Source: a virus
DNA length: 64,000 bases
Strand: one strand, 5' to 3'
Virus record (IMG/VR): IMGVR_UViG_3300031999_000008
Coordinates: 1 to 64,000 of that record
Below the pieces are notes generated by a model. The model had not been told where the DNA came from. It ran no database searches and worked only from the letters and a program-made list of their open reading frames with translations. Shown one piece after another: positions 16,255-25,600 of the stretch. Position 1 is the stretch's first letter. Every line of letters starts with the position of its first letter. The position numbers and the translations under genes are program-made.

Positions 16255-17129
16255 ACACGCTTCCTTCCGCGACAGTCTGCCCAGTAAGGGCACCATTTCG
16301 CAGAACACCACCAATTTTCAGGATTGGTTTTTCGGAAGCGTCCTGCAGCTATATCTTGCGCGACTTGGCTCACTACGTCTAGTGCGTGTAGTACCTCTTG
16401 GTTGGTACGCACTGATTCCGTACGAATGAATCGGTCCGGCAGGGTTTTAGTCGGCTTGATGAGTTGTTCCAGCCGAACGATGGGCTTACCCGTTACGTGT
16501 GCGTACAAGCTGAGTTGCAAGCTGTTATCGGCATCCGCCTGGGGGGACGCGCGCTTCTTGGTCTTTACGTCCCCGATTGCGAACTCCTCTTCTAAGTCGA
16601 TGACGCCTAGAAAAGGAATCACAAGGCTCTCGTCCGTGATGATGTTCATGCGGACAATACGCTCGGCGGCAATTGGCTTTACCGGCGCATAATTCTCGCC
16701 AGTCTCCTTGTTGCGCTCGTTGCCTGTAGCGGCTCGCCGATAACGTTTCGTCAGGCTGATGCCCACGTCCTTTATCTTGCCGGGATCGTTGTCGGTATCT
16801 TCGTCGTCAATCTCAGCAGTCTTAATCTCTTCGTCGTGGAGCTCTGAATACGCGTCGAGCATCTCTGCTTCGCTAATGGGCGCGTTGTCAATCATGCTCA
16901 AGTGCAGCTTCTCGGCTGCTTTATGTACAGCACGCCCCTGTACCTGAAAACTATTCGAAGGTACCTTCCGACGTTTTACATAACGGAAGTAATAAGCTTC
17001 GCCGCACTTCATGTACTGTGTGACTTGTGAGACTGACAAGTAACCTTGCGGGAGCTTGTCCTTAAAGGTGTCGTCCGCAGGTACCGGAGGAATAACTACT
17101 AGCTCTTCATTATCGACTTCGTCAATCAT
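16251..17129 (-). CDS. Second PD-(D/E)XK nuclease with Fe-S cysteines, 292 aa
   Basis: A RecB/Cas4-type nuclease distinct from the one at 11330. An N-terminal Cys lies in MKCGEAYYFRYVKRRK, followed by the QGRAVHKAAEKLHL helix (His of the family). The active-site strand pair is FLGVIDLEEEFAIGDVKTKK (Asp and D-x-K), followed by the Gln helix LQLSLYAHVTG. C-terminal Cys lie in WWCSAKWCPYWADCRG. Four Cys in a 1+3 pattern match a 4Fe-4S cluster as in AddB/Cas4. It sits in a run of coupled minus-strand genes with the SNF2 helicase, so recombination, repair or replication-fork processing is likely. Confidence 0.87.
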   Translation of the reverse strand: MIDEVDNEELVVIPPVPADDTFKDKLPQGYLSVSQVTQYMKCGEAYYFRYVKRRKVPSNSFQVQGRAVHKAAEKLHLSMIDNAPISEAEMLDAYSELHDEEIKTAEIDDEDTDNDPGKIKDVGISLTKRYRRAATGNERNKETGENYAPVKPIAAERIVRMNIITDESLVIPFLGVIDLEEEFAIGDVKTKKRASPQADADNSLQLSLYAHVTGKPIVRLEQLIKPTKTLPDRFIRTESVRTNQEVLHALDVVSQVAQDIAAGRFRKTNPENWWCSAKWCPYWADCRGRKRV

Positions 17130-17130
17130 G

Positions 17131-17574
17131 TTATGTACGCTTCTCCATGTTGCGGCTTTGACGAACTATTTTCTCAATGCTACTGACTGCTGCCTCGTCC
17201 TCGCTCGCCACCGCCCGGATAGCCGGCTTGGCGCGCGTGACTTCTGTACGCCCCATGCGCGGCGTCGGGTCCATGAGGTCATTCAGAGTCAACGAGACTC
17301 CATCAGGCTCCCGCGACACGTCTTCCTCCGCGTCCTCGTCGGTATACGTTACAACATCTTCTGTTGGAACAACGTCTACGTACCCCAACGTATGTACGGG
17401 AGCCGGCGCAGGCTGCGGCAGAATGTCCGCCTCTACTTTCAAACCAATCGGGTATGCGTGCAGAAATTGTCGACATATGTCGTCAAGATTCTTTACGTTA
17501 AAACTCTCCTTCGTAAAATGATCTGTGATCATTTGTCGTAAATCAGCCTCTTCGAATTCCAGGGTTATTTTCAC
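17131..17574 (-). CDS. Hypothetical protein, 147 aa
   Basis: A GTG start overlaps the SNF2 helicase stop (GTGA), so the two are coupled. The N-terminal 50 residues look folded (MKITLEFEEADLRQMITDHF); the centre is acidic and Pro-rich, probably disordered (DEDAEEDVSREPDG); the C-terminus is basic. No known family. It may be a small partner of the helicase or of the nuclease 1 nt downstream (inference from coupling). Confidence 0.65.
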   Translation of the reverse strand: MKITLEFEEADLRQMITDHFTKESFNVKNLDDICRQFLHAYPIGLKVEADILPQPAPAPVHTLGYVDVVPTEDVVTYTDEDAEEDVSREPDGVSLTLNDLMDPTPRMGRTEVTRAKPAIRAVASEDEAAVSSIEKIVRQSRNMEKRT

Positions 17575-19475
17575 GGTATGGTCCTTACACTTGCGGTGTG
17601 CCGCAGCATGGTGCGGTCATACTTACATTCTTTGTCGTACAGTTTAATCTTGTATTTGTTGCACCGCGTATAAAAATCAGGACACGTGGCGCACACCGTC
17701 GCAGATGTTACGAGCAGACTGAAATCTATTTTCTGATCTAATGCTTTAGCCTTCGCGTCATCCAACGTATATCGCCCTAAGAGACGATAAACAGTGACTT
17801 TACGTGATTGGCCAATACGGTAGTTGCGATCTAAGGACTGTAAGTAATGCTCCAGGCTCCAGGGCAAATTGTAGTAAATGGTGTAATTCGCGGCATTGAG
17901 CGTTACGCCAACGCCTGTACTGACTTGTGCTAAATAAATCCGACAGATAGGGTCCGTGTTAAAGGTAGTCATCGCGGACATCAAGTCCTCACGAGCCATA
18001 CCGCCTTGAACACGTACATACTGTATACCAGACTCTTTTACCGCATTTTCGATGTCATCGAGCTCAGTGTGGAAATTAGCCCAGATGATCACTTTATTCG
18101 CTGGGTCTTCTAGAATAGTTTCGAGTAAGCCCTTACACCGATCTAGACGTGCATTCGATTTGCAGTGATGAACTGCCGTCGGAGGTTGCTTTGTTACGAT
18201 TTTACACGTTTGCGTGTACGGTTTTATACCGTCATCCACACAATTAATAACGTGTTTACAACCATTGCACAGCCCTGGGTTACGCGTAGTCATGTACACG
18301 AAGCCGCTGCTAATTTGATCGACTTTGCCTAGCAACGTGATCGTCTCATCGGCTATCACGTGCGGAGGCGTCGTTAGGCCATCTGCATGCGATAACGTAC
18401 CGTCGAGCATACGGTCTTTCAACGAAAGGCCTGCGCCCATACACCGATCTTGAACCAGCGTGTTGTATTCCTTCTTCTGGTCAGGAAACAACGCGAAATG
18501 CTCGTCGATAATTTGTTGTGCAGGTAAATCTAAGCACTCTTCCTTAGTCTTCTTCAGACTTACAAGGCTGACGCGCTCATTCATGAGCTCCAGGTTTTTA
18601 AATCCGAGTAACATCTTAGGTACGTTATCGTCTTTTTCCCACTCAGGGAAAACACCGAACATCTTACGAAAAGCCCACCAGTTTTCGGGACACAGATACG
18701 TGCCTAGAAATCGCAACTGCGCGTACATATCAAAGGGCGACCCCAGCGATGGCGTGCCCGATAGCAATACACGGCGCTTGGCTCTCAATGCCAGCGTTGT
18801 TACGGCTTTAGTCCGATTTGAAAATGGAGTTTTTAACTGATGCGACTCATCCGCGATGATGGCATCGTAACCTATTTTCAACAATTCGTCGGTATACAGG
18901 GACGCGACGGTGTAGGTGACAATCGTCGCAATCGGCGTGTGTTGCTGCGCTTGGTGGATGCGTGTGGTCTTCTCTTTTTTAGAGCCGTCGATAATTAAGA
19001 CGTCAGAGATCTCCCCGTGCTTCTGAAATTCGTCCGCCCACGTGCCCAGCATCACCAACGGACATACGACCAACATCTTGGCACCCGTGAGACGCTGTAA
19101 GTCCACGGTTATCTTACATTTACCTAAGCCAGGTGAATAGAAGAGACCTGCCCGGAGATTGCGGTAAAGATGCAGAACCCCCGCTTTCTGATGTTGGTAA
19201 GGCGGCGTAATGAAACTAAAATCGGCAGGTAGCGTTACGTCTTGTGCGAGCTGCTGTACGTGATGAAGTACTTCGGGTGAGCACTGCAGCCCTGGGATCT
19301 GTTTCTTCAAGTCCTCCAGCACAATCGCATGCACCGGATAGAAAGCAGGGAAACGCCAGGTGTTCGACGCTCCCGAAAAAGTTGCCCCGTATACTTTTTT
19401 AACTGCCGCTGACTGGCATTGCAGTGTAAATATCGGGGTACCGTAAACAGTTCCGAGTTTTAACGTGTCTGTCAC
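17571..19475 (-). CDS. SNF2-family helicase/translocase, 634 aa
   Basis: A superfamily 2 SNF2-type ATPase that moves on DNA. Motif I is SPGLGKCKI (about 115-123; Cys replaces the usual Thr after GK), motif II is IIADESHQLK, motif III is LLSGTPSLG, and motifs V-VI are QVSTGVGVTLN and QSLDRNYRIGQSRKV. The insertion between lobes carries Cys-rich stretches (CNGCKHVINC) and the C-terminus has CATCPDFYTRC, both possible zinc sites. Phage homologues act in fork remodelling and recombination. The start is GTG 19475 with AGGAG seven bases upstream. The gene is divergent from the portal gene with 26 bp between. Confidence 0.92.
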   Translation of the reverse strand: MTDTLKLGTVYGTPIFTLQCQSAAVKKVYGATFSGASNTWRFPAFYPVHAIVLEDLKKQIPGLQCSPEVLHHVQQLAQDVTLPADFSFITPPYQHQKAGVLHLYRNLRAGLFYSPGLGKCKITVDLQRLTGAKMLVVCPLVMLGTWADEFQKHGEISDVLIIDGSKKEKTTRIHQAQQHTPIATIVTYTVASLYTDELLKIGYDAIIADESHQLKTPFSNRTKAVTTLALRAKRRVLLSGTPSLGSPFDMYAQLRFLGTYLCPENWWAFRKMFGVFPEWEKDDNVPKMLLGFKNLELMNERVSLVSLKKTKEECLDLPAQQIIDEHFALFPDQKKEYNTLVQDRCMGAGLSLKDRMLDGTLSHADGLTTPPHVIADETITLLGKVDQISSGFVYMTTRNPGLCNGCKHVINCVDDGIKPYTQTCKIVTKQPPTAVHHCKSNARLDRCKGLLETILEDPANKVIIWANFHTELDDIENAVKESGIQYVRVQGGMAREDLMSAMTTFNTDPICRIYLAQVSTGVGVTLNAANYTIYYNLPWSLEHYLQSLDRNYRIGQSRKVTVYRLLGRYTLDDAKAKALDQKIDFSLLVTSATVCATCPDFYTRCNKYKIKLYDKECKYDRTMLRHTASVRTIP

Positions 19476-19501
19476 GTTTTACTCCTATCGAGGATGTCTA
19501 C

Positions 19502-21232
19502 ATGTCTGAACCAGGAATCGCGGATCTAGCAGGCGGCGGGGCACGCGGCGGCGGTAGCCATCCCAACCCAATGTTCGATTTTATTACGGGCTTTGCCCCC
19601 CGTAAGCTCAAGGACCTATTTCGCTGGGTTGAGTACCTTTACTACAACTCAGCCCACATTTTCGCAGCGTTAAAGAAGTTCTCGGAATACCCGATTACGG
19701 AAGTCTCGATCAAGTCGAATGACGAGTCTTTAACACAAAATTGGGAACGCGTACTTAACAAATCGATCAAGATAAAGAACATAGCCATTGCTACGGGCCT
19801 GGACCTCCACCTGTATGGCAACTCGTTTATCTCGGTTTACCAGCCGTTCAACAGATTTCTAATCTGCACGAAATGCAACGCGCGTACGGGTGTCCGCAAG
19901 GTCAAGTACAAATTCAATCTCAAATCCCTGAGCTTCAACTATCACTGTCCAGGGTGTCACTCCGCTGTCTCTGGCAAAATGCATGACGAGAAGGCCGCGG
20001 ACGAAACTCGGATAAATATTATCCGTTGGGACCCGAAGTTAATCGACATCAACCACAACCCCATCACCGGGGAGTCTATCTACTACTACACGATCCCCCA
20101 AGACTTAAAGCACAAAGTCGAAAAGGGTGACGCGCACATCATCAACACGATGCCGATTGAGTTCCTGAAGGCTATCAAAGATAACAAGGTCTTTGAATTT
20201 GCTGAAGGCCAAGTCTATCACATGAAGATAGACCCCCCAGCGGGCATCTCGTCGCAATGGGGATTTCCGCCTCTTACAACCACTATCAAACTATTCTTCT
20301 ACACAGCAGTGTTGCGTAAGGCTAACGAAGCCATCGCGTTTGAACACATTGTACCGTTTAGAGTACTACATCCTGCACCCGTCAGCGGCGCTGCTGATCC
20401 CGCCCAGATGATAAATCTGATGAAATGGCGGCAGGAGCTCACCGCAAATATCAAGCGTTGGCGGCGAGATCCTTTGCACATCATGTTCGCCCCTGCGGCC
20501 CTTGGCGTAACCATGATGGGCGGCCAGGGTCGCTCATTACTGACCCTCGGCGAGATTAAAGAAGCCGAAGAGGAAATCATCGCAGCTATGGGAATTCCGC
20601 GAGAATTCTTGTATGGCGGACTTTCCTTTAGCGGCTCGTCTATTACGCTGCGTATGCTTGAAAATCAGCTTGAAACGTATACGTCGCACCTCAACGAACA
20701 ACTGAATTGGATTATCAAGCAGACTTCGAAGATCCTCGGTTGGAAAACGGCAGAAGCTGAGTATCTGCCGTTCAAGCTCGTCGATGATACGGTGCAAAAG
20801 CAAATGGAACTGCAGTTGCAACAAATAACAGGGAACATGATTTCCAATACGTCGTTGCTCGAAGTTAGTGACCGGGACATCAACGAAGAACGTGAGAAGC
20901 GTAAGCAAGAAGCGCTTGACGAAGCGCGTATGCAACAAGATTTGCAACTGCAAATTCAGAAGATGCAGACATCAATTACGTCGCAAGCCCAGCAAGAATC
21001 TGCAAACGGGCAGGGATTGTCATATAACCCTACGGCTGTAATCGCCCAAGCGGAACAATTAGTACAGCAAATCAGCCAATCCGACCCCGCTACGCAGAAA
21101 TCCATGCTGTCGCAGCTATCCCAAGAAGACCCCGTCATGTATGCTGTCGTGAAAGACCGTTGGCAAACAATGCAAACGGTACAGAAACAACAAGCAACAG
21201 CCACAATGGCTAATGGGGCCGCACCGCAATGA
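19502..21232 (+). CDS. Portal protein with zinc-ribbon insertion, 576 aa
   Basis: This is the dodecameric head vertex channel for DNA. The evidence is the general portal layout: an N-terminal helical wing (FRWVEYLYYNSAHIFAALK), a beta-rich stem region, and the conserved late segment with GIPREFLYGGLSFSGSS followed by a long helix and a Gln-rich C-terminal crown. Residues 122-152 carry C122-x2-C125 and C149-x2-C152, a zinc ribbon inserted near the wing, unusual for a portal. The start has GAGGATG upstream. It is coupled (ATGA) to the next gene. The portal is far from the capsid genes (43050), as in several large phages. Confidence 0.88.
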   Translation: MSEPGIADLAGGGARGGGSHPNPMFDFITGFAPRKLKDLFRWVEYLYYNSAHIFAALKKFSEYPITEVSIKSNDESLTQNWERVLNKSIKIKNIAIATGLDLHLYGNSFISVYQPFNRFLICTKCNARTGVRKVKYKFNLKSLSFNYHCPGCHSAVSGKMHDEKAADETRINIIRWDPKLIDINHNPITGESIYYYTIPQDLKHKVEKGDAHIINTMPIEFLKAIKDNKVFEFAEGQVYHMKIDPPAGISSQWGFPPLTTTIKLFFYTAVLRKANEAIAFEHIVPFRVLHPAPVSGAADPAQMINLMKWRQELTANIKRWRRDPLHIMFAPAALGVTMMGGQGRSLLTLGEIKEAEEEIIAAMGIPREFLYGGLSFSGSSITLRMLENQLETYTSHLNEQLNWIIKQTSKILGWKTAEAEYLPFKLVDDTVQKQMELQLQQITGNMISNTSLLEVSDRDINEEREKRKQEALDEARMQQDLQLQIQKMQTSITSQAQQESANGQGLSYNPTAVIAQAEQLVQQISQSDPATQKSMLSQLSQEDPVMYAVVKDRWQTMQTVQKQQATATMANGAAPQ

Positions 21233-21738
21233 AAGATTTCATGAAGGCGCTTGAAGAAGCGCAGAAACTACCTGATTTATCAGATAATGAAAGCCCTATC
21301 CCGGACCTACTCCGAGGCGCGGACTTAGATCGGGCAGTACGCACTGTTGCGCCCGGTACCCCCGGCAAAGTAACGGGTGCCAACGAGTTTAATTTCGAAT
21401 ACCGTTGTGCGCGTCTTCAAATCGGTAAAGAATTGATTGGCTTCGAGAACGGACAGGCGCAGTTTAGCGATATTGACGAATCTGACCGTCTTAAAGAAAT
21501 CATGGACATGTCCTTGTCTGGTGAAGCAGTTGTATCTAAAAAGACAGAGACATTTCTAAAAGACGGTACAGTTATCATCTGGCTAGAGTGGCTAGAACCT
21601 AAAAAGTCCGTAGCTAAAAAAGATCGGGAATTTCTTACGACCCCCGAACTTCTTAGCCCCGTTCGACTAACCGATAGTGATACAGACTCGGATAGCGATA
21701 CGGACGCGGACTACTCTGACACTGACGATGACAATTGA
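21229..21738 (+). CDS. Hypothetical protein with Asp/Ser/Thr repeat tail, 169 aa
   Basis: The ATG overlaps the portal stop (ATGA). The first 140 residues look folded, with no known motif. The last 25 residues are a low-complexity acidic tail of alternating Asp, Ser and Thr (DSDTDSDSDTDADYSDTDDD), likely disordered and perhaps ion- or DNA-repelling. Coupling to portal suggests a head-assembly chaperone or head component, which is inference only. Confidence 0.7.
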   Translation: MKDFMKALEEAQKLPDLSDNESPIPDLLRGADLDRAVRTVAPGTPGKVTGANEFNFEYRCARLQIGKELIGFENGQAQFSDIDESDRLKEIMDMSLSGEAVVSKKTETFLKDGTVIIWLEWLEPKKSVAKKDREFLTTPELLSPVRLTDSDTDSDSDTDADYSDTDDDN

Positions 21739-21741
21739 GTC

Positions 21742-21771
21742 CCTATCCGAACGTCACCCCGAATAGGGGCT
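21742..21771. terminator. Imperfect hairpin between convergent genes
   Basis: CCCTATCCG pairs with CGAATAGGG (one mismatch) across a 10-nt loop, in the gap between the portal operon and a convergent minus-strand gene. It has no T-run, so it is at best a weak bidirectional terminator. Confidence 0.35.
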
Positions 21772-21816
21772 TACCTCATTCGCCGAAAGGACGAACGGGC
21801 TTGACGTGTACTGCCA

Positions 21817-22569
21817 TCAGCTCTCTCCTGCTGGAGACAGTGTTTGTGCCACCAGCTGCTGTATTTTCTCAATGTCCGTGTGTTTCACGGCAGGGTTTGA
21901 AATAGAGCGCTTAGGGTGGGGCGGCTGACTGGATCGTTGTGGGGGTCGGTTAGACGGCCTCGAAGCCTGATCCTGTTGGAAACAGTGTTGGCAGAATTTC
22001 CGACTCCCATGTACCCATTGAAGCCCCCGGTACAATACGGGTGCGACCTCGCTCAACACGACGGTCTGCACTTTGGGACATCGGGTACACCCGAATGTCT
22101 CAACAATAATGTTTTCCCAACCACGGGGATTTTTCTTACGAAGAAAATCCACCGTTTCCTGCGTAGGATCACGCAGCCACACGCCGATTTCGGTGACCCG
22201 AAAGCACGTGCAGAACTCTTCCATGTGCACAGGCAATTCCCGTACACACAACGAACAGTAGGCGCGCGTTTCACGCCCTACATCCAGCCCCCAGATGATC
22301 CGGTAAAACTGCGCCAGCTCACATAGCTGCGTTACCGTAAAGTCTCGTCCCCCTTTGTGACAGTTCACTTGGGCCTGTTCGTAGGCCCCCCGACTTACTT
22401 CTTTGACGATCATCATCGCCATGCGCTGATCAACCCCCGCAAACAGCTCCGCCAAGAGCAGTGCTTGCTGATTCAGCTTTACTAGCGCCTCGTAGCTAGC
22501 AGTTTCCAATCCGTCCTCCTCTTTCAAGTAAGCAGGCACCATAAAGGTGTCTACATATACTTTTACCAC
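21817..22569 (-). CDS. Cys-rich zinc-binding protein, 250 aa
   Basis: Several Cys pairs suggest two or more zinc sites: CSLC with CTC (residues about 105-123), CTRC (about 161) and CQHC (about 197). The C-terminus is Pro/Ser/Arg-rich and probably disordered. The only start is GTG 22569, without a clear Shine-Dalgarno; ATG 22542 is an alternative. It is divergent from the RNA polymerase gene with 45 bp between, so it could share its control region. A nucleic acid or RNA polymerase binding role is possible but unproven. Confidence 0.65.
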   Translation of the reverse strand: MVKVYVDTFMVPAYLKEEDGLETASYEALVKLNQQALLLAELFAGVDQRMAMMIVKEVSRGAYEQAQVNCHKGGRDFTVTQLCELAQFYRIIWGLDVGRETRAYCSLCVRELPVHMEEFCTCFRVTEIGVWLRDPTQETVDFLRKKNPRGWENIIVETFGCTRCPKVQTVVLSEVAPVLYRGLQWVHGSRKFCQHCFQQDQASRPSNRPPQRSSQPPHPKRSISNPAVKHTDIEKIQQLVAQTLSPAGES

Positions 22570-22575
22570 TAACAG

Positions 22576-22605
22576 TTGCTGTATTAGGAGCGGACCGCGT
22601 ATACT
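22576..22605 (+). promoter_or_regulatory. Candidate promoter for RNA polymerase operon
   Basis: TTGCTG, an 18-bp spacer and TATACT lie just before ATG 22615. Transcription from it would start at about 22612, giving an almost leaderless message, so either that is real or the true promoter is further upstream. Confidence 0.4.
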
Positions 22606-22614
22606 AGGGCAGCT

Positions 22615-25600
22615 ATGCCGCCCAAATTACAGCCTTTATTAGCCGATGCCGACGAACGCCGTGAGCAGATTCGTCAGAAGACAATGGCAGGTCTCAACGC
22701 ATTGTTTCCTCTTGTAGGGAAAAACTCGACGGTCGAGATAAAGGATATTGGCATATCCAAAAAAGATTACTCTCAGGCAGAGCAAAAAGAAGCGCTGATG
22801 AGCGGGCGTACGCTACACGAAGCCATCCAAGGCACCATGGTTCTACGCGATAACCGTACGGGTAAAGTGTTAGACCAGCAAAAGCGAACGCTATTACACC
22901 TACCGTATTTTACTAAGCGTTACACGTTTATCGTTGGCGGTATTGAGTATGATATCCCGAGTCAGTTGCGCCTCAAGCCGGGTGTGTATACCCGCGAACG
23001 CAACAACGGTGAATACGAAGCAGCCTTCAATTTGAGCAAAGGTTCGAACTTTCGTCTCTCGATGGAACCGGAGTCAGGCCGGATTCATATGGAGTTAGGC
23101 GCTTCAAAGATCCCGTTATACTCGTTATTACGCTCACTCGGCGTGCCTGATACGGAAATCAAATCGTACTGGGGTACGGAGCTCAAGGACGTAAACGCCG
23201 CCTCGTCTAAGGACAAAGAAGAGATCATACTCAATAAAATACTGCTGAAAATTAAACGTCCCCGCGATGTACTGCCTACGACCTTAGAAGGTAAGCGCGA
23301 GTTCGTACATAATTACTTCGATAATACCGCGATGGATCCTGAGGTCAATGCGCGCACCCTCGGCAAGCCATTAGCGAAGGCCAACGCTACCGCTCTGCTT
23401 ACCGCTTCCAAGAAGCTCATAGACGTACAGAAAGGGTTGGCTGACGAAGACGACCGCGATAGTCTTGAATTCAAGACGATACATTCCGCGGATGACTTCT
23501 TTAAAGAGCGTTTGGATATCGATGCAAAGCGCACGATTGCCAAAAAGCTCACCATGCGTCTCAATCAGGCTAAAGAAAATGACCTGAAAACAATCATACC
23601 TAATTCAGTGTTTACCAAATCTATCAATTCATTCTTGACTAGTGCCGCTATTTCTTCGAGTCCTACCCAAATCAACCCCATGGAGATTATTGACCATGCG
23701 GGTAAAATAACGTCACTCGGCGAAGGCGGCATTACTAACGACCGCGCTGTGCCTTACGAATCGCGTAAGGTCCATAATACCCACTTTGGTATCCTCGATC
23801 CTGTACGTACCGCAGACGGTGCCAACGCGGGTATTGTGATCCACAGCAGTTTGTCAGGGCACCGCGACGCGGCTGGCAATATGTACGCGTATATGAAAGA
23901 TATGCGTACAGATAAAATGACGCACGTGCCCGTCATGACTTTAGCCAAAAGTGTTGTTGGGTTTTCTAACCAAGAACACCGTACGCACTGGGACGCGATT
24001 AAAGGCTCGGAAACGGTATCCGTACCGAAAAAAGATGTCGATTACATGATGCCGGATTCCATGTACATGCTGGGTCCCGCAACGTCATTGGTTCCCTTTC
24101 TAAATGGCATGCAGGGAAACCGCGCCATTATGGGATCTAAATTCCAGACACAGGCGCTGCCCTTAATCGAACGCGAAGCGCCGTACGTGCAAGCGATGGG
24201 CCCCTATAAGGGGGTCAGCATGGAAAAAGAATTAGCCATGCTAGTATTGCCCACATCCCCCGTACATGGGACCGTGGACCACATTGACGAACACTATATA
24301 CATATTCGTCCCGACAAAGAGAAGACCGCAGCGGCAGGTCCTACGCTTATCAAAGTGCCTTACAGCACGTATTTTCCATTAGCGTCTAAAACGTACCTAC
24401 ATGATGATCTCAACGTCAAAGCCGGCGACAAGGTAAAGAAAGACCAGACGCTAGCAGACTCGAATTTTACGAAGCACGGAGCGCTAGCGCTAGGTAAGAA
24501 CCTGTCCGTCGCGTACATGGCTTATTACGGCAAGAATTCTAACGACGCTGTTGTAATTAGCGAAGACGCGTCGAAAAAGCTGATCTCAGAACACATGTAT
24601 AAGGAATCTTTGCAAAAAGGCCCCGACGTAGTCTTGGGCAAAGCCAAATACGTTGCGTATTTCGGTGTCCAATACACTGAAGAACAGTTAAACAAACTGG
24701 ACGACGCGGGCGTAGCTAAGAAAGACGCGCACCTCAATAAAGGTGACCCTGTGATCCTGGGACTGCGTAAAGCCGCGCCTACGCCTGAGTCTGCGCTGTT
24801 AGGCAATTTTCATAAGTCGTTGGTGAGGCCGTACCGCGACGTAACCGTAACGTGGGACCATGATTCCCCCGGCGTGGTTCAGGACGTAGCCAATGTGGCA
24901 CGTCAGGTCATGGTCACCGTACGTACGCAAGAAGTAATGAAAGTGGGCGATAAACTCGCTAATCGGTTTGGTGGTAAAGGTGTTGTCTCCGAGATCGTCC
25001 CCAACGAACGCATGGTTAAGGACGAGAGCGGTAAGCCTATCGACGTACTATTTACTTCCGCGGGCATCGTTAGCCGTATTAACCCCAACCAAGTCGTGGA
25101 AGCCGCTCTCGGTAAAGTCGTTGAGAAGACGGGTAAGCCTATCGTCGTACCCCAGTTTAACCCTGAAGATAACGTTAAATACGCAAAGAGACTGCTTAAA
25201 GAACACGGTATTAAAGACAAAGAAACTGTGTACGACCCCGTTTCCGGCAAGCACATTCCCAACATATTCGTTGGGCGCTCATTTATACACAAGCTATTCA
25301 AGTCCACAGAGACTAACTATTCCGCACGCGGTGTGTCCGCCTATGACATCAATCTCCAGCCTACCAAAGGCGGGGATGAGGGTGCCAAAGGTCTCGGGCG
25401 TATGGAAATAAACGCACTTCTTGCGCATAATGCACGTAACGTTCTGAAAGAATCACTCACTCTAAAAAGCGAGAAAAGCGATGACTTCTGGCGTGCGTAC
25501 GAATTTGGCTTGCCGGCTCCGCCGCCTAAGACGCCATTTGTTTCTGAAAAATTCATGGCGATGCTTAAAGGGGCGGGGATAAATATACAGAAAGAAGGCC

